From the NCBI GenBank assembly GCA_944389095.1, contig CALXLC010000032.1, forward strand, positions 1 to 60,521: a stretch of 60,521 nt of DNA, in the 5' to 3' direction. The stretch comes from an uncultured Alphaproteobacteria bacterium (GTDB taxonomy: Bacteria; Pseudomonadota; Alphaproteobacteria; RF32; CAG-239). Below, piece after piece: positions 26,368 through 34,794 of the stretch; positions within the stretch are counted from its first letter, which is position 1; every line of letters starts with the position of its first letter. Both the position numbers and the translations under genes were made by a program. Under the pieces are notes generated by a model. The model did no database searches and had not been told where the DNA came from. It saw only the letters and a program-made list of their open reading frames with translations.

Positions 26368-27660
26368 ATGGCCGGATTAATACAAAAAACGGAATTAATG
26401 GGAGAAGAGATACCCTGGCTTTCAACACTTCGGAAACAGGGACTGGAAGCCTATCAGAAGCAGGGATTCCCCGGGGCCAAAACCGAGGCCTGGAAATATA
26501 CCAAACCCCGGGCGCTCAATGCGGACGATTATGTCGTCAATACCGGAAAAAAACAAACGGATTTCCCTTCAAAAGAAAAGATTGAGGGCAAAGCCGATGT
26601 GTTTGAACCTTTGCCGGAAGGATACGGAATTTATTTTGAAAACGGCATTTTTAATCCGGCGGCCAGCGATTTGCCGCAGGGCGTGGAGGTCTTGCCGCTG
26701 ATAGAGGCCGTTATGCTTCGCGGCGAGGTAAAAGACCGTCTGGGAAAATTAGTCGATTTGGAGCGCCATCCTTTTGCGGCGCTGAACACATACTATTTGC
26801 AGGAAGGCGTTTACATCCGCATAGAAAAAAATGTCACCCTCAAAAAACCGTTGATTATAATAAATCATACCGCGGCGGGCCGTGAAAATCTTTTTTTCAA
26901 TCTGCGCAATCTGATTGTTTTGGAGGAGGGGGCCGCAGCCGGACTGATTGAATATTACCATTACAGCAGCGAGGTCAAATCGCGTTATTTCTGTAATGTC
27001 GTCAATGAGGTTTTTTTGGAGAAAAACAGCGCCCTTCGGCATTATAAACTCCAGAACGAGGCCTTTAAGGCCGGGCACATGGCTCTGACGATTGTGGAGG
27101 AAAAATCCGGCGCGTCATATGAGGGTTTCTGTCTGCAAAAAGGGGCGGATATTGCCCGTAACGAAACCCGTGTGCTGCTGACGGAAGAACAAGCCCGGGC
27201 CGAAGTCAATGCGGCATATGTCATGAACGGCTGGGCGACGCTGGACACCACGACGGATATTGAGCATCTGGCTCCCTGTACGTTTTCGGAGCAGTTGGTC
27301 AAAGGAGTGGTCGGCGGCGATGCCAAAGGTGTTTTTCAAGGAAAAATCCGCATTGCGCCGCATGCGGTAAAAACCGAAGGCCGCCAGCTGCATAAAGCGT
27401 TGCTGCTGAGCGATACGGCGGAAATCGACGCCAAGCCCGAATTGGAAATTTTTGCGGACGACGTCAAGTGTTCGCACGGCGCTGCCAGCGGCGAACTTGA
27501 CGAGGAACAGCTGTTTTATATGCAAAGCCGCGGTATCGGCAGAGAAGAAGCCAAACATCTGTTGATAGAAGCTTATCTCAATGATGTCATCTCCAAAATA
27601 AGGGATGAAAATATCCGCCGGTGGATTACATCATATGCACATTCATCCGCAGGAGAATAA
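26368..27660 (+). CDS. sufD: Fe-S cluster assembly protein SufD
   Basis: SufD, 430 residues, partner of SufB in the scaffold. The N-terminus has FPGAKTEAWKYTKPRAL, and the C-terminal beta-helix carries GVVGGDAKGVFQGKIRI, LLLSDTAEIDAKPELEIFAD and DVKCSHGAASGELDEEQLFY. These are standard SufD blocks, including the conserved DVKCSHGA segment. It sits between sufC and sufS with only 1-3 bp gaps, giving strong operon evidence. Confidence 0.95.
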   Translation: MAGLIQKTELMGEEIPWLSTLRKQGLEAYQKQGFPGAKTEAWKYTKPRALNADDYVVNTGKKQTDFPSKEKIEGKADVFEPLPEGYGIYFENGIFNPAASDLPQGVEVLPLIEAVMLRGEVKDRLGKLVDLERHPFAALNTYYLQEGVYIRIEKNVTLKKPLIIINHTAAGRENLFFNLRNLIVLEEGAAAGLIEYYHYSSEVKSRYFCNVVNEVFLEKNSALRHYKLQNEAFKAGHMALTIVEEKSGASYEGFCLQKGADIARNETRVLLTEEQARAEVNAAYVMNGWATLDTTTDIEHLAPCTFSEQLVKGVVGGDAKGVFQGKIRIAPHAVKTEGRQLHKALLLSDTAEIDAKPELEIFADDVKCSHGAASGELDEEQLFYMQSRGIGREEAKHLLIEAYLNDVISKIRDENIRRWITSYAHSSAGE

Positions 27661-27663
27661 AAA

Positions 27664-28878
27664 ATGTACGATGTTGAAGCCGTCAGAAGAGATTTTCCGG
27701 TTTTGTCCCGGAGCATAAACGGCAAACCAAACACTTTTTTGGATTCGGGGGCATCTGCGCAAAAACCGCAGCAGGTCATAGACCGCATCATGGAAATTTA
27801 CACCCGCGAATATTCCAATGTTCATCGCGGATCATATCTGCTGAGTGAGGAGATAACATCGGAGTATGAGGCCGCACGGAAAAAAGTGCAGAAATTTTTG
27901 AATGCCGAAAGCGAACGCGAAATCATCTTCACCCGCAATGCCACGGAGTCGATTAATCTGGTGGCATCAACCTGGGGACGCAAGTTTCTGACCAGAATTG
28001 ACGAAGTGCTGATTTCGGAAGCTGAGCATCATGCCAATCTGGTCCCCTGGCAAATGCTGCGTGATGAAATCGGATTCGAACTGAAAATTTTTAAGATAAA
28101 CGACGACGGCAGTTTCAATTGGGATGAATACCGACGCGGCCTCGGCGGCAAAACCAAATTGGTTGCCGTTACCGGCATGTCAAATGTGTTGGGAACGATT
28201 TTTCCTCTGAAAGAAATGATACGGGCCGCGCATGATGTCGGTGCCAAGGTTTTGGTGGATGCCTGTCAATACGTTGTGCATCAGAAAACCGACGTGCAGG
28301 ATTTGAATTGTGATTTTCTGGCTTTTTCGGGGCATAAGACCTACGGCCCGACCGGTATTGGCGTTTTATACGGCAAAGCCGGAATTTTAGAGGCCATGCC
28401 GCCCTATCAGTTTGGCGGAGATATGGTTGATGTTGTCACCTATCAGACGACGACGTTTGACGAACCGCCGGCAAGGTTTGAAGCCGGAACGCCGGCAATC
28501 GTTCAGGCCATCGGCTTGGGCACGGCATTGGATTATATGCAAAATCTCGGTATGGAAAACATTACCGCTCATGAAAACGAATTGGTTGATTACATGCATT
28601 CCCGCCTCTCTGAGGTCAAAGGGGTGCATGAAATCGGCACGGCGCCGGGCAAGGGCGGCGTGTTTTCAATAGCCGTCGACGGAATACATCCGCAGGATTT
28701 GGCTTTTATTCTGGATAAGGAGGGCGTTGCCGTTCGTGTCGGGCATCACTGTGCCGCGCCGTTGGTTCGCCGTATGGGGTACGAGTCGCTGACCCGGGCC
28801 AGTTTCGGCCTGTACACCAATCATGCGGATATCGACCGTTTTATTGAAGCTCTGCACAAGGCCCAAACCTTTTTCTGA
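27664..28878 (+). CDS. sufS: SufS cysteine desulfurase
   Basis: PLP-dependent desulfurase of 404 residues that takes sulfur from cysteine for cluster building. The N-terminus VRRDFPVLSRSINGKPNTFLDS is typical. The PLP lysine lies in FSGHKTYGPTGIGVLYG. The persulfide cysteine lies in RVGHHCAAPLVRRM, the class II (SufS) form with a short active loop, which depends on a SufE partner. A sufE gene lies 2.4 kb downstream in the same run. Confidence 0.96.
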   Translation: MYDVEAVRRDFPVLSRSINGKPNTFLDSGASAQKPQQVIDRIMEIYTREYSNVHRGSYLLSEEITSEYEAARKKVQKFLNAESEREIIFTRNATESINLVASTWGRKFLTRIDEVLISEAEHHANLVPWQMLRDEIGFELKIFKINDDGSFNWDEYRRGLGGKTKLVAVTGMSNVLGTIFPLKEMIRAAHDVGAKVLVDACQYVVHQKTDVQDLNCDFLAFSGHKTYGPTGIGVLYGKAGILEAMPPYQFGGDMVDVVTYQTTTFDEPPARFEAGTPAIVQAIGLGTALDYMQNLGMENITAHENELVDYMHSRLSEVKGVHEIGTAPGKGGVFSIAVDGIHPQDLAFILDKEGVAVRVGHHCAAPLVRRMGYESLTRASFGLYTNHADIDRFIEALHKAQTFF

Positions 28879-28944
28879 GGCGCATTGACAAGCCCCCGAA
28901 ATGGTTTATAACAGCACCAAATTTATGTAGAGGAGTAGTGTTTC

Positions 28945-29832
28945 GTGTCGCAATACTGGTGGGTGGCGGCGCTGGGCTGCAGCGTGCTGACGTCGTTGTA
29001 TATATACGTCAATCAGATTTTCAGGCTTCCCGGCGCAATGATGATGGTTTACCGCGGATTCGGACAGGTTGTCATGCTGCTGCCGTTTGCTTTTTTGTTT
29101 GAGCCGATAGACAACTGGCAGTTTTATGCGTTGTGTACGCTGCAGGGGTTTTTGATAGCCTTTGACGATAACCGTCTGCTGCGTTCGTCCAAAGCGTTCG
29201 GCGCAGAGATAACCGGCGCCGTTCAACCGTTGTCCCTTGGCCTGATTTTTGCCCTGTGGCTGGTCATCCGTCCCCAGCAGTTTTTTGAACTAACGGCGGA
29301 CATCAGGCGTTTTTTGCTGGTTGTCGCCTGTCTGGCCGGGATAGCTTTTTCGATTATGGGGCTCAATAAAATCAAAGCCAGCCGCAAAGCTTTTCAATAT
29401 TTGCTGCCGGTGCTGTTTGCGCTCTCTCTTAATGACGTTGTCAACAAAGAAAGCATGCATTTCGGCGCGGCAAATTTGCCGTCGGCGATTTTTTATTATA
29501 TTTTAATAACCGCGGCGGTATCCGGAAGTGCAAACTTTTACGCTTTTTTGCGCCGACACCGGCCGAAAGATCTTGTAAACGGAAAAAATCTGCGGTGCGG
29601 AACAGTGTTTGTCGTTCTGGGTGCTTTGTTGATTGTGGTCAAAAATTTGGCTATGTATCTGACGCCCAATCCGGCATATGCTTCGGCATTGATTTTCTTG
29701 TATCCGCTATGGATAATCTTTGCCAATGCCTTGTATTTAAGGTGGAAAGGGTGTAAAGATTATCCCGGAGTCAATTTCAAAATAGTTGCTGTTTTGCTGA
29801 CTTCCGTTATCGGATTGGTTTTGGTGCATTAG
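28945..29832 (+). CDS. EamA/DMT-superfamily transporter
   Basis: Integral membrane protein of 295 residues with about ten predicted helices in two fivefold repeats, the layout of the drug/metabolite transporter superfamily. Examples are VTSLYIYVNQIFRLPGAMM, LLVVACLAGIAFSIMGLNKI and VAVLLTSVIGLVLVH. The GTG start at 28945 is about 9 nt after AGGAG. It lies within the SUF run, 66 bp after sufS and 8 bp before sufT. Substrate cannot be predicted; co-transcription hints at sulfur, cysteine or a related metabolite, by inference only. Confidence 0.7.
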   Translation: MSQYWWVAALGCSVLTSLYIYVNQIFRLPGAMMMVYRGFGQVVMLLPFAFLFEPIDNWQFYALCTLQGFLIAFDDNRLLRSSKAFGAEITGAVQPLSLGLIFALWLVIRPQQFFELTADIRRFLLVVACLAGIAFSIMGLNKIKASRKAFQYLLPVLFALSLNDVVNKESMHFGAANLPSAIFYYILITAAVSGSANFYAFLRRHRPKDLVNGKNLRCGTVFVVLGALLIVVKNLAMYLTPNPAYASALIFLYPLWIIFANALYLRWKGCKDYPGVNFKIVAVLLTSVIGLVLVH

Positions 29833-29840
29833 AGACAGAC

Positions 29841-30272
29841 ATGAGTGAAGACGAGATTATAAATGCCAACGAAGCGCAGCTTTTGGGCGCGCTGGGACTG
29901 GCGGACGGACAGCCGTTGCAGGATTACGTTGCCTATGCCGGAAAAAGTTTGCCGGAGGGAAAGACGGACTTTGCCTCGCGTGAAGAAATTATCGCCGCCC
30001 TTAAAACCGTTTCTGACCCCGAAATTATGATAAATATTTGGGATTTGGGGCTGGTTTATAAAATCGAAACCAAAAGCAACGGCGATGTTTATATTGAAAT
30101 GACTGTCACCACGCCGACCTGCCCGGTTGCCGGCGTTTTGCCGCAGCAGGCCGCCGATGCGGTTGCTGCTCTGGACGGTGTCGGCGTGGTTGAAGTCAAA
30201 ATCGTCTGGGAACCGGCCTGGAGCTTCGAAAACATGAGCGATGAGGCCAAAGCCATGTTTGAATTGTTCTGA
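29841..30272 (+). CDS. sufT: SufT/MIP18-type (DUF59) Fe-S assembly factor
   Basis: Protein of 143 residues with a DUF59 domain in its C-terminal two-thirds: LKTVSDPEIMINIWDLGLVY and MTVTTPTCPVAGVLPQ with a conserved cysteine. DUF59 proteins such as SufT act in maturation of Fe-S proteins. The preceding 45 residues are a lineage-type extension. Encoded 8 bp after the EamA transporter gene; last of the contiguous SUF block. Confidence 0.85.
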   Translation: MSEDEIINANEAQLLGALGLADGQPLQDYVAYAGKSLPEGKTDFASREEIIAALKTVSDPEIMINIWDLGLVYKIETKSNGDVYIEMTVTTPTCPVAGVLPQQAADAVAALDGVGVVEVKIVWEPAWSFENMSDEAKAMFELF

Positions 30273-30339
30273 AACAAAATTTTTGTTGCTTTCCGTTCTA
30301 AAACGTGTATCTTCATCTCCGATACTAAATTATTGAGAT

Positions 30340-31194
30340 ATGGATACACTGTTTTTGCGCCAAATGGCCTACCCTCACGAAAAAGTTCCTTTGTGGGGAA
30401 TTACTGCGGCGGAGGTTGAACAGTCTTTTTTCAAAGGCAATGTTCCCCGTATTTTGCTTCCTGACTTTGACTATACCGGCAAACCTTTGATAGCCATTGT
30501 CCTTGCGCAGGATTTGCATCCGGACCGCAGTAAGGAAGATTACACGGTCTTTCCCGATTATGTGGATGCCCTTGTTGCGGCAGGCGGCGCTCCGGTGTTT
30601 ATTGTTTATGACTATGTTTATGAGCAGCTTCGGCTGACGCGTCCGGACGGAATACTTCTGATCGGCGGCAATTTTCGCCTGATAAAGAAGCATCCCAACG
30701 CGCCGTATGAACGTCGTCCCCGTACTTATGTAAGCATGATAAAATACGCCATGCAGAACAATCTGCCCACTTTTTCCATTTGCGGCGGAATGCAGATGCT
30801 GGGTGTATATAAGGGGGCGGGAGTGAATACCGGGTTGAATGACAAACTGGACGAGGCATGCAGCCACCGCCAAAAACCATATATTCTGTCCCATGATGTC
30901 TGTCTGGCGCCAAACAGCCTGATACGCAAAATTGCCGGACAGGATAAAATAGCGGTAAACAGCTGCCATAACACGGCATTGACGGATGGTTTCCGGAATG
31001 ACGTTAGAGTCACCGGAAGAGCCCCCGACGGAACAATTGAGGTCATAGAGTTTGAACATCCCTGGAGCGACTTTGTCTTGTCGGTTCAATGGCATCCCGA
31101 ACGTCTGGTAAAGATTGGTGATGAGAATGCCAAAAAATTGTTTGCCGCATTTATAGATGCCGCAAACAAGTATCATCAAAAAACTGTCGGCTGA
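30340..31194 (+). CDS. Class I glutamine amidotransferase-like hydrolase (peptidase C26 family)
   Basis: Protein of 284 residues of the gamma-glutamyl-GABA hydrolase (PuuD-like) family. The nucleophile elbow is FSICGGMQMLGVYKGAG, and the catalytic His/Glu pair is in VLSVQWHPER. GILLIGGNF is the family's oxyanion-side loop. Family members cleave gamma-glutamyl amides such as gamma-Glu-GABA. An in-frame Met at 30364 is an alternative start, since no strong ribosome site precedes either. Its place between sufT and sufE is not obviously functional. Confidence 0.8.
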   Translation: MDTLFLRQMAYPHEKVPLWGITAAEVEQSFFKGNVPRILLPDFDYTGKPLIAIVLAQDLHPDRSKEDYTVFPDYVDALVAAGGAPVFIVYDYVYEQLRLTRPDGILLIGGNFRLIKKHPNAPYERRPRTYVSMIKYAMQNNLPTFSICGGMQMLGVYKGAGVNTGLNDKLDEACSHRQKPYILSHDVCLAPNSLIRKIAGQDKIAVNSCHNTALTDGFRNDVRVTGRAPDGTIEVIEFEHPWSDFVLSVQWHPERLVKIGDENAKKLFAAFIDAANKYHQKTVG

Positions 31195-31277
31195 TTTTAT
31201 TCAGCCGGCATTTTTTTATGGACACTGAACGCTTTCGGTGTTACATCATAAAAACAGGTTTCAGACGGATAAAGCCC

Positions 31278-31679
31278 ATGAATATTGAAGAGTTAATTGA
31301 AAATTTTGAATTTTTGGACGGTTGGGAAGATAAATACCGCTACATTATTGATTTGGGAGAAAAACTTCCGCCGCTGGATGCCAAATTTCATACGGACGAA
31401 TGGAAGGTCCGCGGCTGTCAGTCGCAGGTGTGGCTGGTTCCGTCCAAGCGCCCGGACGGCACGCTTCATTTTGAAGGGGACAGCGATGCGATGATTGTCA
31501 AAGGGCTGATAGCAATTGTCCTGATGATATACTCGGATAAATCCCCGGCAGAAATTAAAGCGGTTGCGGTAGACGATATTTTTGCAAAACTGGGATTAAG
31601 CGAACACTTGAGCCCCAGCCGGCGCAACGGGCTGATTGCCATGACCGAAAAAATCCGCGCTTATGCCGGCATCCTCTGA
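31278..31679 (+). CDS. sufE: SufE sulfur-transfer protein
   Basis: SufE, 133 residues, which accepts persulfide sulfur from SufS and passes it to the SufBCD scaffold. The sulfur-carrying cysteine is in KVRGCQSQVWLV, and YRYIIDLGEKLPPLD is the usual N-terminal block. The start at 31278 gives the normal family length; an upstream ATG at 31218 would add 20 residues unlike SufE. It is 17 bp upstream of sucC, in the same direction. Confidence 0.92.
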   Translation: MNIEELIENFEFLDGWEDKYRYIIDLGEKLPPLDAKFHTDEWKVRGCQSQVWLVPSKRPDGTLHFEGDSDAMIVKGLIAIVLMIYSDKSPAEIKAVAVDDIFAKLGLSEHLSPSRRNGLIAMTEKIRAYAGIL

Positions 31680-31696
31680 ACAAAGGAATTCTTTGC

Positions 31697-32899
31697 ATGA
31701 ACATCCACGAATATCAGGCAAAAAAAATTCTCAGCCGCTACGGCATTAAAATTCCCAAAGGCGGTGTGGCATATACGCCGCACGAGGCCAAAAGGGTCGC
31801 TTTCCGCAGCACGCTTCGCGGCCCGTGGATGCTCAAGGCGCAAATCCAGTCCGGTGCCCGCAACAAGGGGTATTTTCTGGAGAAAAAAGCCGGCAAAGGC
31901 GGCGGTATCCGTCTGATTAAAAGCCGGCGTGACATCGTAACGGAAGCGGAAAAAATGCTCGGTTCGACGTTGGTAACCGTTCAAACCGGTCCCAAAGGCA
32001 AACAGGTTGGGCGTTTGTATGTCGAAGCGTTTACAAAAGTCAACGGCATTTTTTATGCGGGACTGGCCATTGACCGCCTCAACGCGGCATTAACGCTGCT
32101 GGTGGCCGAGGTTGTCAATTATGATATTTCGGAGCTTGCGGTCCGGCATCCGGAACGGATTCTCAAGATACCGCTTGACCTTGAGGGAGAAACCACGCCC
32201 GAGCAGGTACGCCGGGTTATGGATTTTTTGAAACTTCCGCCGCGTTGTGCCAAAAATCTCGAAGTTTTTATCAACGGGCTGCACCGGGCGTTTATAGACA
32301 ATGATGCGGTTATGATTGAAATTAACCCGGCCGGCGTTACCCAAGGCGGGGAAATTGTCGCGCTGGACGCCAAAATTTCATTTGATGACAACGCGCTTTA
32401 CCGGCATCAGGAAATCCTGCGGCTTAAGGACGATTACGAGGCTTCCGAGCGAGAGCTTCAAGCCGCCAAATATCGTTTTAATTATAGTGAATTTGACGGT
32501 TCCGTCGGCCTTATCGTCAACGGCGACGGAATAGCTTTGGCCGCAATGGATTTGCTGCGCGGCAAGGGCATAGGCACCGCTTGTTTTTTGAATGTTAAAG
32601 GCGGCGTTGACAAAGACAAAATCGCTTCGGGAATAAAAATCATTATGACCAATCCGCGGGTAGAAGGAATTTTAATTAATATTCTGGGCGGTTTTTTGCG
32701 TTGCAATCTGATTGCCGACGGCATTATTTCGGCGGCATCGGAAGTCGGTTTGAATGTACCTCTGATTGTGCGTTTTGAAGGGACAAACAAAGACGAGGCC
32801 CGGGAAATTCTTGAAAAATCCAGGTTGCCGATTATTATGGCCGAAACCATGGAAGACGCGGTCAACAAACTTTCTGACGCGGTTGAGGAGAACGAGTGA
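31697..32899 (+). CDS. sucC: Succinyl-CoA synthetase beta-like subunit, divergent
   Basis: Protein of 400 residues aligned end to end with SucC: MNIHEYQAKKILSRYGI, then VMIEINPAGVTQGGEIVALDAKISFDDNA in two adjacent blocks, SVGLIVNGDGIALAAMD, and ILGGFLRCNLIADGI. In canonical enzymes the pair makes succinyl-CoA from succinate with nucleotide triphosphate. Several usual blocks are altered: the SxEGGVEIE segment is LVAEVVNYDIS, FLDVGGGA is FLNVKGGV, and the ATP-grasp basic loop has an insertion (ARNKGYFLEKKAGKGGG). Together with the changed alpha partner this suggests altered or lost catalysis. It overlaps sucD (TGATG). Confidence 0.85.
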   Translation: MNIHEYQAKKILSRYGIKIPKGGVAYTPHEAKRVAFRSTLRGPWMLKAQIQSGARNKGYFLEKKAGKGGGIRLIKSRRDIVTEAEKMLGSTLVTVQTGPKGKQVGRLYVEAFTKVNGIFYAGLAIDRLNAALTLLVAEVVNYDISELAVRHPERILKIPLDLEGETTPEQVRRVMDFLKLPPRCAKNLEVFINGLHRAFIDNDAVMIEINPAGVTQGGEIVALDAKISFDDNALYRHQEILRLKDDYEASERELQAAKYRFNYSEFDGSVGLIVNGDGIALAAMDLLRGKGIGTACFLNVKGGVDKDKIASGIKIIMTNPRVEGILINILGGFLRCNLIADGIISAASEVGLNVPLIVRFEGTNKDEAREILEKSRLPIIMAETMEDAVNKLSDAVEENE

Positions 32900-33777
32900 T
32901 GTCGATTTTAGTCAACAAAGACACCAGAGTCGTCTGCCAGGGAATTACCGGAACACAGGCCACGTTTCACATTCGCCGGTCGTTGGATTACGGAACCAGG
33001 GTCGTCAGCGGCGTCACGCCGGGTAAAGGCGGCGAAATACATTTGGGGCTTCCGGTTTTTAATACGGTCAGGGAAGCAAAAGCCGAAACCGGTGCCAATG
33101 CCAGCGTGATGTATGTGCCGGCGCCGTATGTCAAATCTGCAGTACGGGAGGCCGTGGAGGCCGAATTGGATTTGTCGGTCTGTATCGCGGATGGGGTTCC
33201 GGTTAAAGATATGTTGGAGATAAAGGCGATGCTTAAAGGCGCCAAAACCAGGTTTATCGGCCCGAACACCCCGGGAATTATCACGCCGGGACAGGCGCGT
33301 CTGGGCATTTTTCCCGAAAACATTCACACGCCCGGAAAAGTCGGTATTATTTCCCGTTCGTCCACGTTGACCTATGAGGCGGTTCTTGAAACCACCCGTG
33401 CCGGAGAAGGACAGTCGACCGTCATCGGTTTGGGCGATGATATGTTGATAGGAATCGATTTTGTGGAGGCGGTGCGGCAGTTTCAGGAGGATGACGAAAC
33501 CCGGGCCGTTGTCATGATCGGCCAGGCCGGCGGCACGTTTGAAGAAGAGGCCGCCCGCTACTATCAGCGGCTGGAACACAAAAAGCCGTTAATCGGATTC
33601 GTTGCCGGCAATGCGGTTCCGTTCGGGCATAAAATGGGCTATGCCGGAGATATCATGACCAACGGACATGTTTCCGCACAGGATAAAAAAGATGCCATGG
33701 CCGCGGCGGGTATTACCGTTGTTGAAAAAATCAACGATATCCACAAAGAACTTTCCAAAATTTTTGCGTCGGCCTGA
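32899..33777 (+). CDS. sucD: Succinyl-CoA synthetase alpha-like subunit lacking the phosphohistidine
   Basis: Protein of 293 residues with SucD architecture: CQGITGTQATFHIRR, VVSGVTPGKGGEIHLGLPVF, PGKVGIISRSSTLTYEAV and EEEAARYYQRL. The normal MGHAGAI carrying the phosphorylated His is MGYAGDI here, with Tyr248 (codon TAT at 33640). The Glu that contacts that His (GEIGG) is Gln209 (GQAGG). GPNCPG is GPNTPG. These are three active-site-region changes in an otherwise intact reading frame, so the usual phospho-His mechanism should not operate. It may be a non-catalytic or re-purposed CoA-binding protein. ATG 32899 overlaps the sucC stop; comF overlaps its own stop. Confidence 0.85.
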   Translation: MSILVNKDTRVVCQGITGTQATFHIRRSLDYGTRVVSGVTPGKGGEIHLGLPVFNTVREAKAETGANASVMYVPAPYVKSAVREAVEAELDLSVCIADGVPVKDMLEIKAMLKGAKTRFIGPNTPGIITPGQARLGIFPENIHTPGKVGIISRSSTLTYEAVLETTRAGEGQSTVIGLGDDMLIGIDFVEAVRQFQEDDETRAVVMIGQAGGTFEEEAARYYQRLEHKKPLIGFVAGNAVPFGHKMGYAGDIMTNGHVSAQDKKDAMAAAGITVVEKINDIHKELSKIFASA

Positions 33778-34496
33778 TGTCTGGGATATGGAAACAACTG
33801 CTGAACGTTTTTTTGCCGCCGCGTTGCTTGAAATGCGGACGGATTGTTGAAAGCGGCGCGGCTTTGTGTCCGGACTGCTTTAATGAGATGCATTTTATCT
33901 CGGCGCCTTATTGTCAATGTTGCGGCCGGCCGTTTGAAAATGCAGAAAACAATACAGCCCTGCTGTGCGGAGAGTGTTTGCAAAAACGCCGAAAATTGCT
34001 GCGTATGAGCCGGGCGGCTTTTGTGTATAATGATGTCTCCAAACCGTTGGTGATTAATCTGAAGTTTCATGACAAAACCGAAAACGCCGGTGCTTTGGCG
34101 CAAATGATGTATGCTGCCGGACATGATATTTGGCAGGCTTCTGCGGATTTGATAATTCCGGTGCCGCTGCATTACCTGCGGTTGATAAAACGCCGTTATA
34201 ATCAGGCGGGGCTTTTGGCCGGATATGTCAGCCGTTACAGCGGCATTCCCGTCAATTACGATGTTTTGTGCCGTTGCCGTCACACCCGGCCGCAGGTTGA
34301 ATTTTCCGGTCATGCCCGGATAAAAAATGTCAAGAACGCCTTTGCCGTCAGACACCCCGAAAAAGTCAAAGGAAAAAGAATTGTGCTGGTGGATGACGTT
34401 ATGACAACCGGTTCCACGTTGCGGGAATGTGCCGTGGTTTTAAAAAAAGCCGGAGCCAAATCGGTTGACACCCTGACCGCCGCTCGCGTAATCTGA
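33777..34496 (+). CDS. comF: ComF-family phosphoribosyltransferase-like protein
   Basis: Protein of 239 residues with the ComF plan. An N-terminal double zinc ribbon has eight cysteines in CxxC pairs (CLKCG, CPDC, CQCCG, CGEC). A phosphoribosyltransferase domain follows with the PRPP loop VLVDDVMTTGSTL near residue 205. ComF proteins take part in uptake and use of transforming DNA in several bacteria, but biochemical activity is poorly defined. The start overlaps the sucD stop (TGATG). It is the last gene of the collinear run that starts with sufB. Confidence 0.88.
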   Translation: MSGIWKQLLNVFLPPRCLKCGRIVESGAALCPDCFNEMHFISAPYCQCCGRPFENAENNTALLCGECLQKRRKLLRMSRAAFVYNDVSKPLVINLKFHDKTENAGALAQMMYAAGHDIWQASADLIIPVPLHYLRLIKRRYNQAGLLAGYVSRYSGIPVNYDVLCRCRHTRPQVEFSGHARIKNVKNAFAVRHPEKVKGKRIVLVDDVMTTGSTLRECAVVLKKAGAKSVDTLTAARVI

Positions 34497-34562
34497 AAAA
34501 GAACCGCAGTCGGATACGGAAATAATTTGCCTTCCGTTCAGCTTCTGCAGGTGACTTTTTTG

Positions 34563-34590
34563 TTGCAAAATCATTTTCATCTTATATCAT
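34563..34590 (+). promoter_or_regulatory. Promoter of leader/HTH copy B
   Basis: TTGCAA (34563-34568), 16 bp, TATCAT (34585-34590), the same as in the other three copies. The region between comF and this promoter shows no terminator. Confidence 0.65.
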
Positions 34591-34596
34591 AATTCT

Positions 34597-34794
34597 GTCG
34601 TCCGGAGAGCGGACGGCGGAGTGTAGCAGCTCCAAATGACAAAAAGAACAACTCCTTAAATGGGGAGCCGGGGGAATAAGCATGTCTGCATGACGAAGAA
34701 CCCGGACTGTTCTGTCATACAGTTGCTAACTCCCCGCTTCGTTGTTGTAACGAAGCGGTTTTGTTTTAATCGAAACAAATTAAGGAGTTACAAA
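34597..34794 (+). ncRNA. Structured leader RNA, copy B
   Basis: The 5' hairpin is at 34597-34617. The long-range helix pairs UAGCAGC (34624-34630) with GUUGCUA (34722-34728). CCGGG (34668-34672) pairs with CCCGG (34701-34705) around a hairpin CAUG-UCUG-CAUG (34681-34692) flanked by AUAAG and ACGAAG. ACUGU/ACAGU forms a further hairpin. The terminator stem is CCGCTTCGTT/AACGAAGCGG (34734-34758) with a TTTTGTTTT tail, followed by TTTGTTT/AAACAAA before the ribosome site AAGGAGTTAC. Bases differ from copies A and C, but pairing is kept. Confidence 0.8.

Noticed and set aside
34660..34794. Extended HTH start inside leader copy B
   Set aside because: The longer frame would cross the terminator hairpin and lacks a ribosome site; the ATG at 34795 has AAGGAG and matches the other copies.
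34597..34794. Known RNA classes for the leader (6S, SRP, tmRNA, hammerhead, common alphaproteobacterial riboswitches)
   Set aside because: None of their signature motifs could be matched by eye; left unnamed.
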